This document shows positions 8,536 through 18,200 of a DNA stretch of 64,000 bases, in pieces (position 1 is the stretch's first letter; every line of letters begins with the position of its first letter). This stretch comes from CBDDKU01 sp965230375 (lineage in GTDB: Bacteria > Bacteroidota > Bacteroidia > Flavobacteriales_D > Cryomorphaceae): positions 248,001 to 312,000 of the forward strand of contig CBDDKU010000012.1 of the NCBI GenBank assembly GCA_965230375.1. Reading direction: 5' to 3'. Made by a program: the position numbers and the translations under genes. Below the pieces are notes generated by a model that made no database searches, was not told the origin of the DNA, and saw nothing but the letters and a program-made list of their open reading frames with translations.

Positions 8536-9785
8536 GCTTCCTTAGAAACCATTTCTTTTAAGAGAGCTTCAGTTTGTTTCATGAAGTCGTTATAGTGAGA
8601 CCCTGTGCCTGGGCCATAGAAACCAGTGTAGATTTGACGTACATTTCGATCCTTGTCTATAAAGATGAGTGTGGGAAATGACATAATATGGTTGAGCATG
8701 GGAAAGGTCTCCGCAGCTCGTGATTTATTGGCCTTACCACCAAAAAGGAATTGATGGTTATCTATTCCTAAATCCTTGTTCATTTTTGAGATGCGCGTTC
8801 TTGCAAGAGCCAAATCTTCTGTGGCTTCAAAAGCAATAGGCAAGATGTGGATGTCATCTCCAAATGGTTTAGAAAGCTCATGAAGGGCCTTTGACGCATC
8901 CATGCAATTAGGACACCACGACCCCATAATATCTACGATTACCACTTTGTTATCAAGCGAAAGATCCTTCCAGGTTACCGTGTCACCATTTTGATTAGGA
9001 AGCCTAAAGTCAAAGTATTCATAGTTTTCCTTTAAATACGTCAGTTTTTCAGGGCTTTGAAGCTCGAATGTGTTGTTTTTCGAGCCAATCCATGTCGTTT
9101 CATAATGCGTTCCTGAAAGAAACTTACCATTTATTAAGCTGTCCCCAGAAATGTCCGCAGAAAAAAGAAAGGCATGACTACCGTCGAATGTACTCAGGTA
9201 AATACCATCATTCATTAGGTTGCCCTCGAGGTAGCGATAATCACCCGTTTCCGTCAAAAAGGTTGCAAAAATATGCCCTTCATTGTTTTCAATCTCAAGC
9301 ACGGCATTCCATGGCTCTGTTGATTTTTCATCAAAAATGACGTGGTAGCGATTCTTAATGGCGATACTACTATTGGTAGAAGTGAAACGAAATGCTTTGT
9401 TGGATTCGGCTGTAAATGGAACCCGGTAGTTTTCCTTGGAGTGATTTATCCAAACACCAGATATGAGACTGGGTGAGTCTATATGTGCTTTAATCACCGA
9501 TGGAAAATACGGTAGTTCCAGAATGATTGAATCTTGAGATACACTCAAAGTTTCTATTTCCAGGCGCTCATTCTGGTTGATAACTGCAGCAGATAGTTGA
9601 CCGTTGTCTTGGGTGAACTCTAAATTGAATGGAAGATCAGTTCCATTTAAGTTTAGTGTCGCTCGCCATAGGCCTGTATCTAGCGGAGATGGTGAAGGGG
9701 TATCTTGTGTGTGACTAGATTGGGTCTGGCAGCCATTGAGAACGACGAGAGACAAGATGGAAATAAATAACAAACGCATAAGCAA
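8532..9785 (-). CDS. TlpA-like thioredoxin-fold lipoprotein
   Basis: A 417-residue exported lipoprotein with lipobox VVLNGC near residue 19. Residues about 30-245 form a beta-rich N-terminal region typical of Bacteroidota TlpA/ResA-like proteins. The last 150 residues are a thioredoxin fold of the TlpA/AhpC class, with the active site SWCPNC (CPNC instead of the usual CxPC) and FPTLIFIDKDRNVRQIYTGF. Such proteins reduce or isomerise disulfides in periplasmic partners; the partner here is unknown. The gene follows the ALDH terminator, so it should have its own promoter, but none is clear. Its TAA stop shares TTAA with the M28 stop. Confidence 0.88.
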   Translation of the reverse strand: MLMRLLFISILSLVVLNGCQTQSSHTQDTPSPSPLDTGLWRATLNLNGTDLPFNLEFTQDNGQLSAAVINQNERLEIETLSVSQDSIILELPYFPSVIKAHIDSPSLISGVWINHSKENYRVPFTAESNKAFRFTSTNSSIAIKNRYHVIFDEKSTEPWNAVLEIENNEGHIFATFLTETGDYRYLEGNLMNDGIYLSTFDGSHAFLFSADISGDSLINGKFLSGTHYETTWIGSKNNTFELQSPEKLTYLKENYEYFDFRLPNQNGDTVTWKDLSLDNKVVIVDIMGSWCPNCMDASKALHELSKPFGDDIHILPIAFEATEDLALARTRISKMNKDLGIDNHQFLFGGKANKSRAAETFPMLNHIMSFPTLIFIDKDRNVRQIYTGFYGPGTGSHYNDFMKQTEALLKEMVSKEA

Positions 9786-9791
9786 TGGGGC

Positions 9792-9821
9792 AAAAAAAGG
9801 GCTAGCTATTAGCCAGCCCTT
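9792..9821 (-). terminator. Terminator of the ALDH7 gene
   Basis: On the minus strand AAGGGCTGGC, a five-base loop, then GCTAGCCCTT running into a T-tract. A ten-pair stem placed between the ALDH stop (9843) and the start of the TlpA-like gene. Confidence 0.85.
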
Positions 9822-9842
9822 CGATAAATCTATGAATTATCC

Positions 9843-11393
9843 TTAAAAGTCAAATTTAATTCCTTGAGCAAGCGGAAGCTCAGAACTGTAGTTGATTGTG
9901 TTTGTCTGTCTTCTCATGTACACTTTCCATGCATCAGAACCAGACTCTCGTCCACCACCTGTTTCTTTTTCTCCACCAAAGGCTCCACCAATCTCAGCAC
10001 CAGAGGTACCAATGTTAACATTGGCTATTCCGCAATCAGAACCTTCATGTGAAAGGAAGCGCTCTGCTTCTCTCAGGTTTGTTGTCATGATCGCAGAAGA
10101 AAGTCCTTGAACTACCCCATTTTGAAGATCAATTGCTTCTTCAATCGTACTGTACTTGAGAAGGTAAAGGATGGGTGCGAACGTTTCGTGTTGAACGATT
10201 TCATACGTGTTCTCTACTTCGGCTATGGCCGGTTTTACATAGCATCCTGACTCGTACCCTTCGCCGCTTAGTACTTCTCCTTCTACGATAATGTTTCCAC
10301 CTTCTTCGACTACCTTCTTCAAGGCAGCTTCGTACATCGCTACTGCATCGGTGTCAATTAGTGGCCCTACGTGATTATTCTCGTCTAGTGGCGATCCAAT
10401 GCGAAGTTGTTTATATGCACTGATGAGTGTGTTTTTCACTTCTTCATAACGACTTTCGTGAATGATCACGCGACGTGTAGATGTGCATCTTTGTCCTGCT
10501 GTTCCTACAGCTCCGAAAACGATACCTGGAATGGAAATATTTAGGTCTGCATTTTCAGTTAGGATCATGGCATTGTTTCCACCCAATTCGAGTAGTGACT
10601 TTCCAAGGCGTGCAGCTACATCTTGCGCTACCAATTTACCCATGCGGATAGACCCAGTAGCCGATACAAGTGGTACGCGTTTGTCAGCAGTCATCATCTG
10701 ACCTACTTTGTAATCGCCATTTACGATACAGCTAATTCCCTCGGGAAGGTCGTTTGCCTTGATTACCTTTTGGAAAAGGTTTTGACAAGCAATAGAACAA
10801 AGTGGAGTCTTTTCTGATGGCTTCCAAACACAAACATCTCCACAAATCCAAGCCAATGCTGTATTCCAACACCAAACGGCAACAGGGAAGTTGAAAGCAG
10901 AAATGATTCCAACTACTCCTAGTGGGTGATATTGCTCATACATTCTGTGTTTAAAACGCTCACTGTGCATTGTAAGACCGTGTAGCTGACGAGATAGCCC
11001 AACTGCGAAGTCGCATATGTCTATCATCTCCTGAACTTCACCCAAACCTTCTTGAAGTGATTTTCCCATTTCGTAGCTCACAAGAGCTCCGAGATCAGCT
11101 TTGTATTCACGAAGTACATCTCCGTATTGACGAACGATTTCACCTCGTTTTGGCGCAGGCATCATTCTCCATGATTTAAATGCCGTTGTCGCTGCATCCA
11201 TTACTTTCTCGTAATCTTCCTGTGTTCCAGAAGTTACTTTGGCAATCAGTTTGCCATCAACGGGGGAATAGCTCTCAATCGTTTCCCCAGATGCGAATGA
11301 TTGTGTTCCAGTAGAACATCCGTCGTTAATTTCTTTAATCCCTAAATTGGTTAGGATCGGCGTTATATTAGTTTCAGTTGCTGTGGCTAGCAT
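9843..11393 (-). CDS. Aldehyde dehydrogenase, ALDH7 (antiquitin/AmaB) type
   Basis: A 516-residue NAD-dependent aldehyde dehydrogenase. It resembles the ALDH7 subfamily (alpha-aminoadipic semialdehyde dehydrogenase of lysine breakdown) in stretches such as PAPKRGEIVRQYGDVLRE and VGEVQEMIDICDFAVGLSRQ, allowing for small differences. Catalytic residues are present: N168 in SAFNFP, E269 in LLELGGNN and C303 in AGQRCTSTRR. The substrate is inferred from subfamily, since no lysine-catabolism genes are nearby. Single-gene transcript: an exact TATCTTTG promoter box lies 20 bases upstream of the ATG and a strong terminator follows. Confidence 0.92.
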   Translation of the reverse strand: MLATATETNITPILTNLGIKEINDGCSTGTQSFASGETIESYSPVDGKLIAKVTSGTQEDYEKVMDAATTAFKSWRMMPAPKRGEIVRQYGDVLREYKADLGALVSYEMGKSLQEGLGEVQEMIDICDFAVGLSRQLHGLTMHSERFKHRMYEQYHPLGVVGIISAFNFPVAVWCWNTALAWICGDVCVWKPSEKTPLCSIACQNLFQKVIKANDLPEGISCIVNGDYKVGQMMTADKRVPLVSATGSIRMGKLVAQDVAARLGKSLLELGGNNAMILTENADLNISIPGIVFGAVGTAGQRCTSTRRVIIHESRYEEVKNTLISAYKQLRIGSPLDENNHVGPLIDTDAVAMYEAALKKVVEEGGNIIVEGEVLSGEGYESGCYVKPAIAEVENTYEIVQHETFAPILYLLKYSTIEEAIDLQNGVVQGLSSAIMTTNLREAERFLSHEGSDCGIANVNIGTSGAEIGGAFGGEKETGGGRESGSDAWKVYMRRQTNTINYSSELPLAQGIKFDF

Positions 11394-11413
11394 GTCTTAT
11401 ATTTTTTTGTGTG

Positions 11414-11421
11414 CAAAGATA
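11414..11421 (-). promoter_or_regulatory. -7 promoter element TATCTTTG for the ALDH7 gene
   Basis: Exact TAnnTTTG on the minus strand, 20 bases before the ATG at 11393. Confidence 0.7.
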
Positions 11422-11575
11422 GGACATGTTTTTGGTTTAGCTATAGTCGAGATAAACGCATAAAATACTGAAAACCAGTATAATAAGTAGAAATGCAATA
11501 ATACGGCCGATTTTGTAAAAATCAGTATACGATACTAGCCAGAGGTGTTAGCTAGAATTTAGGCACTTAAAACGC

Positions 11576-12451
11576 TTATTTCCGAAAAATGTAGATCTGA
11601 CTCGAGTAGGGGTATGAAGAAAGACGAGCATATACATTGGAGAGTGCGCCGATGATAATTCCAAACAGGGCACTACCATTTTTGTATTTCTCACTCAACA
11701 TTGAAATATAAAAGGAGTCAAAAACCATCGGATAGGTTTTGACGTGTTTGAATCCGTTATTGCGTAATAGAGAAATAACATCTTGTTCTGTAAAATGCCA
11801 AAGGTGTCTGGGTACATCTAATGCAGCCCAGAATTCTTTGTAGTATTTGGAATCGAAGGCGTGGTGATTCGGAACAGCAATTGCAAGGACACCATCATTT
11901 TTAAGTACGCCATGAAATGCTTGGAGTTGTTCATTGAGATTGGACACATGTTCTAAAACATGCCAAAGTGTGATACAAGCCAAGGGTTCATTTACAGCTT
12001 TAAACTCTTCAAGTGGACGAACATCTACGCCGTTGTGTTTTGCTTGTTCTCGAGCTAATTTTTCTGGTTCAAATCCTATTGCTGTTTGATCTTGATCTTT
12101 TACATAAGACAAGAACGCCCCGGTACCAGCACCAAAATCTGCCCATGTTCCACGTGGAACATGCTTTTTTAGTTTACGGTATTTACTTCGCAAATTGACT
12201 CTTTGTACGCGGTGGTAGAGCCAGTTGATCAATCCTTTTTTGGTCGAAGAATGAGAGATGTAATCTTCGCTATGATAATACTTGTCAAGTTCATTTTCGT
12301 GCGGTCGTGGATTAGTCATATTGAACCCACATTGAATACAAACTTGTATTGTGAAAGTCTCTTTCGATATACTGTAATCCTTCACTTGTCGCGAGTCTTT
12401 TAGACCAGATGAATGACAAATGGGGCAAGATGTTATTTGATGTAAACTCAT
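11576..12451 (-). CDS. Class I SAM-dependent methyltransferase with N-terminal zinc ribbon
   Basis: A 291-residue protein. Residues 8-45 carry four cysteines in two CxxC pairs (CPIC and CIQC), a likely zinc ribbon. A class I methyltransferase domain follows, with SAM-binding motif I ADFGAGTGAFL, then ITLWHVLEHVSN and a post-motif region. This Methyltransf_11/Methyltransf_23 type is frequent in surface-polysaccharide and small-molecule pathways; the substrate is unknown. It starts 14 bp after mnmG, so it is probably co-transcribed. The codons for KHVPRGTW just before motif I contain a perfect parS-like palindrome (12144-12163), and a second one occupies the junction with mnmG. Confidence 0.88.
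   Translation of the reverse strand: MSLHQITSCPICHSSGLKDSRQVKDYSISKETFTIQVCIQCGFNMTNPRPHENELDKYYHSEDYISHSSTKKGLINWLYHRVQRVNLRSKYRKLKKHVPRGTWADFGAGTGAFLSYVKDQDQTAIGFEPEKLAREQAKHNGVDVRPLEEFKAVNEPLACITLWHVLEHVSNLNEQLQAFHGVLKNDGVLAIAVPNHHAFDSKYYKEFWAALDVPRHLWHFTEQDVISLLRNNGFKHVKTYPMVFDSFYISMLSEKYKNGSALFGIIIGALSNVYARLSSYPYSSQIYIFRK
12144..12163. promoter_or_regulatory. parS-like site (perfect 20-bp palindrome)
   Basis: CATGTTCCACGTGGAACATG. The inner 16 bases, TGTTCCACGTGGAACA (12146-12161), match the ParB target pattern TGTTnCACGTGnAACA at every fixed position; relative to the B. subtilis form TGTTTCACGTGAAACA only two symmetric bases differ. It lies within the methyltransferase coding sequence. 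ParB bound here would help segregate the origin region. Confidence 0.75.
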
Positions 12452-12467
12452 TGTTCCACGTGGAACT
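12452..12467. promoter_or_regulatory. Second parS-like site, at the mnmG/methyltransferase junction
   Basis: TGTTCCACGTGGAACT, one base off the perfect palindrome at the last position, where it overlaps the mnmG stop codon. It fills the short gap between mnmG and the methyltransferase ATG, about 306 bp from the first site. Confidence 0.7.
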
Positions 12468-14355
12468 ATCGGCCCACATGAACCATCAATACAGAAATAT
12501 CTGAAGGAGAAACACCGCTAATTCGAGATGCCTGACCAATGGTTCGTGGACGGATGTCCGTTAGTTTTTCTTTTGCTTCAGTAGACAAAGACTTGATTTG
12601 AAAGTAATCCAAATCAGCCTTTAGTTTAATGTTTTCGAGCCTCGAAATCTTGTCGGCCATTTCCTGTTCTTTCTGGATATAGCCTTCGTATTTCATAACT
12701 ATTTCGGCAGCTTGATTTATGACAGATTGTTCTTCTAGGCCGTTAGTTTCCGTTTGATCTTTGAGAAAATCCTGAACAGGCATACTATTATCTCTTAAAT
12801 CACTCATTGAGATATTTGGGCGGATAAGAATGGACTTGGCCTTCACTTGCTGCTTAATGGGACTCGATGAGTTGGCTTCCAACATGGGGTTCATCTCTTC
12901 TGGAGTAACGCCAATTTTATCGAATTCTCTAACCACTTTTTTGATAGCCTTCTGCTTTTTCTCCATTCGCTTCAAGCGCTCATCAGATGCTAATCCGATG
13001 GCATGACTCAATGGGGTGAGACGCATATCCGCGTTATCTTGGCGTAGAAGAATGCGGTATTCAGCACGGGATGTAAACATGCGATAGGGCTCGTTCGTAC
13101 CCTTTGTAATCAAGTCGTCTATCAATACTCCGATATAGGCTTCGCTTCTTTGAAGTATTAGTGGATCTTTCTCACGAACCTTTAAGTGGGCATTTATCCC
13201 AGCCATGAGTCCCTGGCAGGCGGCTTCTTCATAACCTGTCGTTCCATTGATTTGCCCAGCAAAATACAGCCCGCTTACGAGCTTTGTCTCTAACGTGTGG
13301 CTAAGTTGAGTAGGAGGGAAGTAGTCGTATTCAATGGCGTAGCCAGGTCGAAACATTTTCGCATTCTCTAGTCCGGGAATGTGTTTCAAGGCTTCCATTT
13401 GAACTTCTTCCGGAAGGCTCGAACTAAATCCATTCAAGTATATCTCAACCGTGTTTCTCCCTTCTGGTTCTACGAATATCTGATGACGATCTCGTTCAGA
13501 AAAGCGATCAATCTTATCTTCTATAGATGGGCAATAACGCGGCCCTATAGATTGAATTCGTCCATTAAACATGGGCGATCGATCAAAGCCAGATCTTAGA
13601 ATTTCGTGAACCGTTGGGTTGGTATATGTAATGTGACAAGAAAGTTGATCTTGTACAATAGGGGTGTCGCTGAAGGAAAATTTAGATGGGTTTTCATCTC
13701 CAGGTTGTTCTTCTGTTTTGGAATAATCAATCGACCTACCATCGAGACGCGGAGGTGTTCCGGTCTTCATTCTACCGTGTTCAAAACCTAGCTCAATAAG
13801 CTGCTCAGTAATACCAAAAGAAGCACTTTCACCGGCTCTTCCACCACCAAATTGCTTTTCTCCAATATGGATCAAACCATTGAGGAAAGTTCCACTAGTA
13901 AGGATTACCGCCTTGCTTTTTACTTCGAGACCAATACCCGTTTTAACACCACATACACGACCTTCTTTATCAACGAGAATACCCTTAACCATATCCTGAA
14001 AGAAGTCTACATTAGGAGTCTCTTCCAGTTTCATTCTCCAGGTCTCGAGAAAGCGCATCCGATCGTTCTGTGTCCGTGGACTCCACATCGCTGGACCTTT
14101 CGAAAGGTTGAGCATTCTAAACTGTACGGTGCTCAAGTCGCTAACGATACCGGAATACCCGCCCAAGGCGTCTATCTCTCTGATAATCTGTCCTTTAGCA
14201 ACACCGCCCATAGCCGGATTGCAAGACATTTGGCCAATGGTATTCATGTTCATCGTGATCAAAAGAACACGAGAGCCAAGATTTGCGGCCGCTGCTGCAG
14301 CTTCATTTCCAGCATGACCAGCACCAACTACTATAACGTCGTAATTATCAAGCAT
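12466..14355 (-). CDS. mnmG: tRNA uridine-5-carboxymethylaminomethyl modification enzyme MnmG (GidA)
   Basis: MnmG, with MnmE, adds the carboxymethylaminomethyl group to U34 of certain tRNAs using FAD, NADH and methylene-THF. The length of 629 residues is standard. Landmarks: the N-terminal FAD loop DVIVVGAGHAGNEAA, the GidA signature CNPAMGGVAKGQIIREIDALGG, the second signature region GYEEAACQGLMAGINAH, and the C-terminal helical region ending SPSDISVLMVHVGR. A TATCTTTG box 33 bases upstream, inside the end of ybeY, gives it its own promoter in addition to readthrough. In many bacteria mnmG lies near the replication origin, which fits the parS-like site at its 3' end. Confidence 0.97.
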   Translation of the reverse strand: MLDNYDVIVVGAGHAGNEAAAAAANLGSRVLLITMNMNTIGQMSCNPAMGGVAKGQIIREIDALGGYSGIVSDLSTVQFRMLNLSKGPAMWSPRTQNDRMRFLETWRMKLEETPNVDFFQDMVKGILVDKEGRVCGVKTGIGLEVKSKAVILTSGTFLNGLIHIGEKQFGGGRAGESASFGITEQLIELGFEHGRMKTGTPPRLDGRSIDYSKTEEQPGDENPSKFSFSDTPIVQDQLSCHITYTNPTVHEILRSGFDRSPMFNGRIQSIGPRYCPSIEDKIDRFSERDRHQIFVEPEGRNTVEIYLNGFSSSLPEEVQMEALKHIPGLENAKMFRPGYAIEYDYFPPTQLSHTLETKLVSGLYFAGQINGTTGYEEAACQGLMAGINAHLKVREKDPLILQRSEAYIGVLIDDLITKGTNEPYRMFTSRAEYRILLRQDNADMRLTPLSHAIGLASDERLKRMEKKQKAIKKVVREFDKIGVTPEEMNPMLEANSSSPIKQQVKAKSILIRPNISMSDLRDNSMPVQDFLKDQTETNGLEEQSVINQAAEIVMKYEGYIQKEQEMADKISRLENIKLKADLDYFQIKSLSTEAKEKLTDIRPRTIGQASRISGVSPSDISVLMVHVGR

Positions 14356-14376
14356 AAAACCTTAAAATACGGTCGA

Positions 14377-14802
14377 TTAAAAAGTGCGCAAAGATAAGTA
14401 ATAATCCTCTTTTTCAGTCATCTGAGCTTTCTCGCCCGGACTCTTGTCTTTGTAACCACAAAGGTGAAGCACGCCATGAACCATTACGCGATGCAGTTCA
14501 TCAAGGAAAGGGATATTGAGCTTGTCGGCGTTTTCTTTGACCCGATCAATGCTGATAAATATATCGCCCATGATCAGTTCACCTTCGCAATAATCGAAGG
14601 TAATGATGTCGGTATAGGTATCGTGATCGAGGTATTCTCGGTTTAAATCAAGAAGATAATCGTCGCTTGTGAAAACGAATTGGATGGTCTCTGCACGGTG
14701 ACCTTCAGCCTCAATAGTGGCTTCGAGCCATTCACCCACATGTTGTGGAGATTCTAAAGAAAAATCTAAATCTGCTGCTTCGAAAAAGAACGCCTCTTCC
14801 AT
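14377..14802 (-). CDS. ybeY: Endoribonuclease YbeY (rRNA maturation)
   Basis: YbeY is a zinc-dependent RNase needed for 16S rRNA 3' maturation and ribosome quality control. 141 residues. The metal motif is HGVLHLCGYKD at 109-119. The first two histidines (H109, H113) are present, and the third ligand position, His in E. coli, is Asp119; Bacteroidota YbeY proteins commonly read GYKDK here, so this is a lineage variant rather than decay. The upstream substrate-binding region (NREYLDHDTYTDIITF) is intact. Start and stop codons overlap the RsbW-like gene by one base, so translation is coupled. Confidence 0.92.
   Translation of the reverse strand: MEEAFFFEAADLDFSLESPQHVGEWLEATIEAEGHRAETIQFVFTSDDYLLDLNREYLDHDTYTDIITFDYCEGELIMGDIFISIDRVKENADKLNIPFLDELHRVMVHGVLHLCGYKDKSPGEKAQMTEKEDYYLSLRTF
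14389..14396 (-). promoter_or_regulatory. -7 promoter element TATCTTTG for mnmG
   Basis: Exact TAnnTTTG on the minus strand, 33 bases before the mnmG ATG and within the last codons of ybeY. It suggests an internal operon promoter. Confidence 0.6.
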
Positions 14803-15245
14803 CAGGCCGTCGCTTCTACCGGCTTTGATAAGTTGGTGAACTTAAGCTCAACGATGCGGCCACCGTCTTTAAATTCGATCTCGTCGGCAAGGTGCTTCAT
14901 CAAAAACACACCACGGCCATTCGGCTTTTCTAAATTCTCAGGAGAAGTTGGATCAGGAACATTTTCATAATCAAAACCAGGACCTTCATCTTCTATTTTA
15001 AAGAAAAAAGTGTCACCGTCAGCTTCGTATTGAACGTGAACCTTCTTTTCCGGATCTTGACGATTACCATGGTAAATTGCATTGTTAGCTGCTTCCGTAA
15101 GCGCAATTAATATGTTTCCGTAGTGTTCTTCGTTTATAGAATGCTTTTCGCACAAGTCGTCTATTAGGCGCTCAACTATGTTTATGTTTTCGCCTTTTGA
15201 AGAAAAATCAATGCTTTCCATTTCGGTAGATTCGATCAATGTCAT
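14802..15245 (-). CDS. RsbW-like ATP-binding protein (anti-sigma/serine kinase fold)
   Basis: A stand-alone GHKL ATPase domain of 147 residues, HATPase_c_2 type, as in SpoIIAB/RsbW. N-box ALTEAANNAIYHGN, G1 box DEGPGFD and G2 region NGRGVFLMKHLAD are all present; there is no histidine-phosphotransfer domain. In Firmicutes such proteins bind sigma factors and phosphorylate an STAS antagonist, but no sigma factor or STAS gene is near, so the target is unknown. It lies 6 bp after the DUF4175 gene and overlaps ybeY by one base. Confidence 0.85.
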   Translation of the reverse strand: MTLIESTEMESIDFSSKGENINIVERLIDDLCEKHSINEEHYGNILIALTEAANNAIYHGNRQDPEKKVHVQYEADGDTFFFKIEDEGPGFDYENVPDPTSPENLEKPNGRGVFLMKHLADEIEFKDGGRIVELKFTNLSKPVEATA

Positions 15246-15251
15246 CCAAAC

Positions 15252-18200
15252 TTAGTTCTCAAAATTAAGAAAATAATCATTCACCCTTTCTTTATAATAC
15301 GGGCTTAAGTCAGGCGGCACTGTTCGTAACAATTCCACTTCCCGAGCTTTGCGTTTGTTATACTCTAAATATTTCTCTGGGTTACTAGGTTCGTAATCTT
15401 TTGGACGATTACTTTCTCTCTTGTCATCATACTCACGTTCTCTCTCAGCTTTTTCTGATTTCAGAAGGCGAGTCATAATTTCTTCCTGCCTTTTTAGGGT
15501 CTGGCGGTCTATCTCCTGATTGACAATATCTCTCTCTTGCTCCTCCATCTGCTTGGCTAAATCTTCGAGCCCCTTTCCTTCACCTTTCCCTCGTTCATTT
15601 AGCTTCTGAGCCATTTTTTCAATTTCCTGACGAATAGCCGCTTGTTCGGCAGCCATTTTAGCCAGTTCTTTACTCATGCCCTGCTTGCCCATACCCGGCT
15701 TCTGGCCACCTTCGCTCTTGCCTTTCTCCATTTGTTTTTGGAGTTCTTCGAGCTTCTTACCCATTTGCTCCTGCATCTTACCCATCTTTCCTTCAGAAGG
15801 GTTTTGACCTTGTCCACCAGGGTTTTCACAGTTTCCTTTTCCAGGCATCTCATTAGCCATCTGCATTTGCATCTGCTGCAATGCTTCGTCGAGTAGTAAA
15901 GCCAGATTGTTGTACGAAGTCATGACATACTGCTGGCGCGATACGGCGTTGGCTGTTCTCCGCTCTCCTATGTCTTCCAATGCCTTGGCGTGGTTTCGGT
16001 TTATCGAACCGATTTCTTCATTCACAAGCGACTCGAGCTGTGGAACGCGCTTACTCAAGGCAAAAAGCGAGTCTTCCACCATTTGGCTATCATCTTCGAG
16101 CTTTTTCTGACGCTGACCCATCTCGACGTAACGCGGATCACCTTTGTCGAGCCCACCTATATTATCCATAATCTCTTCCTGATCAAAAGAGAGTTGGATG
16201 ATGTTTTCGAGAAGTGCGCGAAGAGCTTCCATGTCTTCTTTCTGTTGCTGAGCTTGCTGACCCTGCATGGCCATCTTCATTTGGTTAGCCATTTCTTCCA
16301 TTTTATCGGAAGCGCTCTGCTGAGAATCTGAGGCCTTTTTCTTTTTCTTCTTCTCGAGCTGCTCAGACGCATCTTGCATATCCTGCTCAATTTCTTCCTG
16401 CTGCTTCTTGTTGTCCGGCATATCATTCGGACGCTCCAGATCTTTATTCAGCTCCTCAAGGGCTTTCAAGTCTTCTTTGACCTGCTCAAACTCTTCGTTG
16501 AGTTTTTCTTGCTCTTCTTTCAGCTCTTCTTCTGTCTTTTCACCACTCTCACTTTGCTCGCTGAGCTCTTCCTGCTTCTCGGCTAATTCTTCGAGCTTCT
16601 CAACGGCATCGTCAAATGCCTGCTCAAATTCCATTTGTTTGAAAATCTCAAGCGTTCGGTCCAGTTCCTTCTCTAACTCTTCGCTCGACATTTCCATTTG
16701 CTCCAACTCTTGACGAAGTTCTTCCTGATTGAGCTCTTTCATCATTTCTTCGAGCTTCTTGTACATCTCCTTCATCTCTTCGCTCATGAGCTCTTCAAAC
16801 ATCTTCTCGAGCAGCTCCTGCTTTTCCATGATTCGCTGGCTCTCTTCCTTGTTGTACTCGGATTGCTCTTGAAGCGATTGTTTTTGTTCTTGTTGAAGTT
16901 GCTCGATGTTTTGTTCCAACTCCTTTTGCCTGTTCAGAACGTTTTCGATTCGCTTTTTCTCTTGCCAACCCATTTCTGGTTTATCAAGAAGGTCCTTATT
17001 CAATTCTTGGATTTCCTTTTGGAGCTCTGCGGCTTCTTCAATGCTTTTTTCAAGCTTGTCCTTGATGTTTTCGGCCGATTCTTTTCTGGCTTCTTCAAGC
17101 TCTCGAAGGCTCGGTGCTTTGAACTGCTTTACACCAGATCGGGATGACTTTGATCCATTCACTCCGTCGTTGTCCCAAACTTCAAAGTAGTAGTCTACCT
17201 GATCACCGGGCTCCAGGTTTAGTGTTTTAAAGTCGAATGAGTGAAAAAATTCCTGAGCGGTTTGTCCACCAATTTTCAGATTCGTTTTATGTTTTATTTC
17301 TTCTCCTGAGGACTTCTTGACCGTGTAGTGAAATACGAGCGCACGAAGGCCGTAGTCGTCGGCAATGGTACCGCCGAAATAGTGTTGGCTTACTTGGTTT
17401 GAGTCAATTGAACTTACCACATCTATTCGCGGAAACTGATCGGGGATTACATCCAAATAGTAGGCGATGGTATCCATATTTCCAACCACGTTGTTGGAAG
17501 CACCTACGCGGTATTTCTCTGAAGAAAACACTTGCTTCCCGTACACGAAACTCTGCTTTCCCTGCCCGTCGAGAACGGCAGAAGTGTCTTTAAAAGAAAC
17601 GTGAACGGCATCAGCGTTTTTGGTAGAGAATTTCCACGAAACAAAGGTTCCCACAGGAACTTTCAAGTTTCCGGTATTGGCCAGGTTTTCATCTTTTCGG
17701 CCCAAATAGCTGGGGTATTGAAGCGCCACTTGAAAATGGCTTATGGATGGAACGGGTACCACTTCCACGATATAGCCCTGGCTGTCGAAACCATCTGCTG
17801 AAAGCTTGAATGGAATTGGTTCGCGTACATTTTTGAAAGCGTGAGAAAATGACCCTGGCTCATCGCTCGACTTCATCCGAAAACGCTTTTCACCGACCCA
17901 TACCACCAACTCTGTAGGCACATAATCACCTTCTACCCGCACATCCAGCTCAAAATCGCTGTTCATGGGAACCGAAAGCTCTTCATTGCCGATAATAAAT
18001 TGGAACGGCGCTTCGGCTTCGTACGTCTTTTCATATGATACGATGCGCTCCGTGCCATCCTTCAATATAGAAGGGCTGATCACCAGCATCAGCAAAGCCA
18101 GGAGCACGGGTGGCACCACGTATTTTGCGTATTTCTTGTTTTCACCAAAATCGATAGCCGATGCGAATGGAACGGGCTGGAGTTCTCCTGTTTTCTGGTC

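Noticed and set aside
9851..9858. Exact TAnnTTTG (TAAATTTG, minus) as promoter of the TlpA-like gene
   Set aside because: It lies inside the end of the ALDH gene and upstream of the strong terminator at 9792-9821, so a transcript from it would be stopped before the TlpA-like gene.
14442..14480. YbeY as a broken enzyme because the third metal histidine is missing
   Set aside because: Asp at this place with the GYKDK pattern is usual in Bacteroidota YbeY proteins, and the rest is intact.
15642..17190. Many long open frames on the plus strand opposite the DUF4175 gene
   Set aside because: They are shadows of the Glu/Lys/Gln-rich coiled coil; their translations are Leu/Phe/Ser-rich low-complexity strings without starts, families or spacing of real genes.
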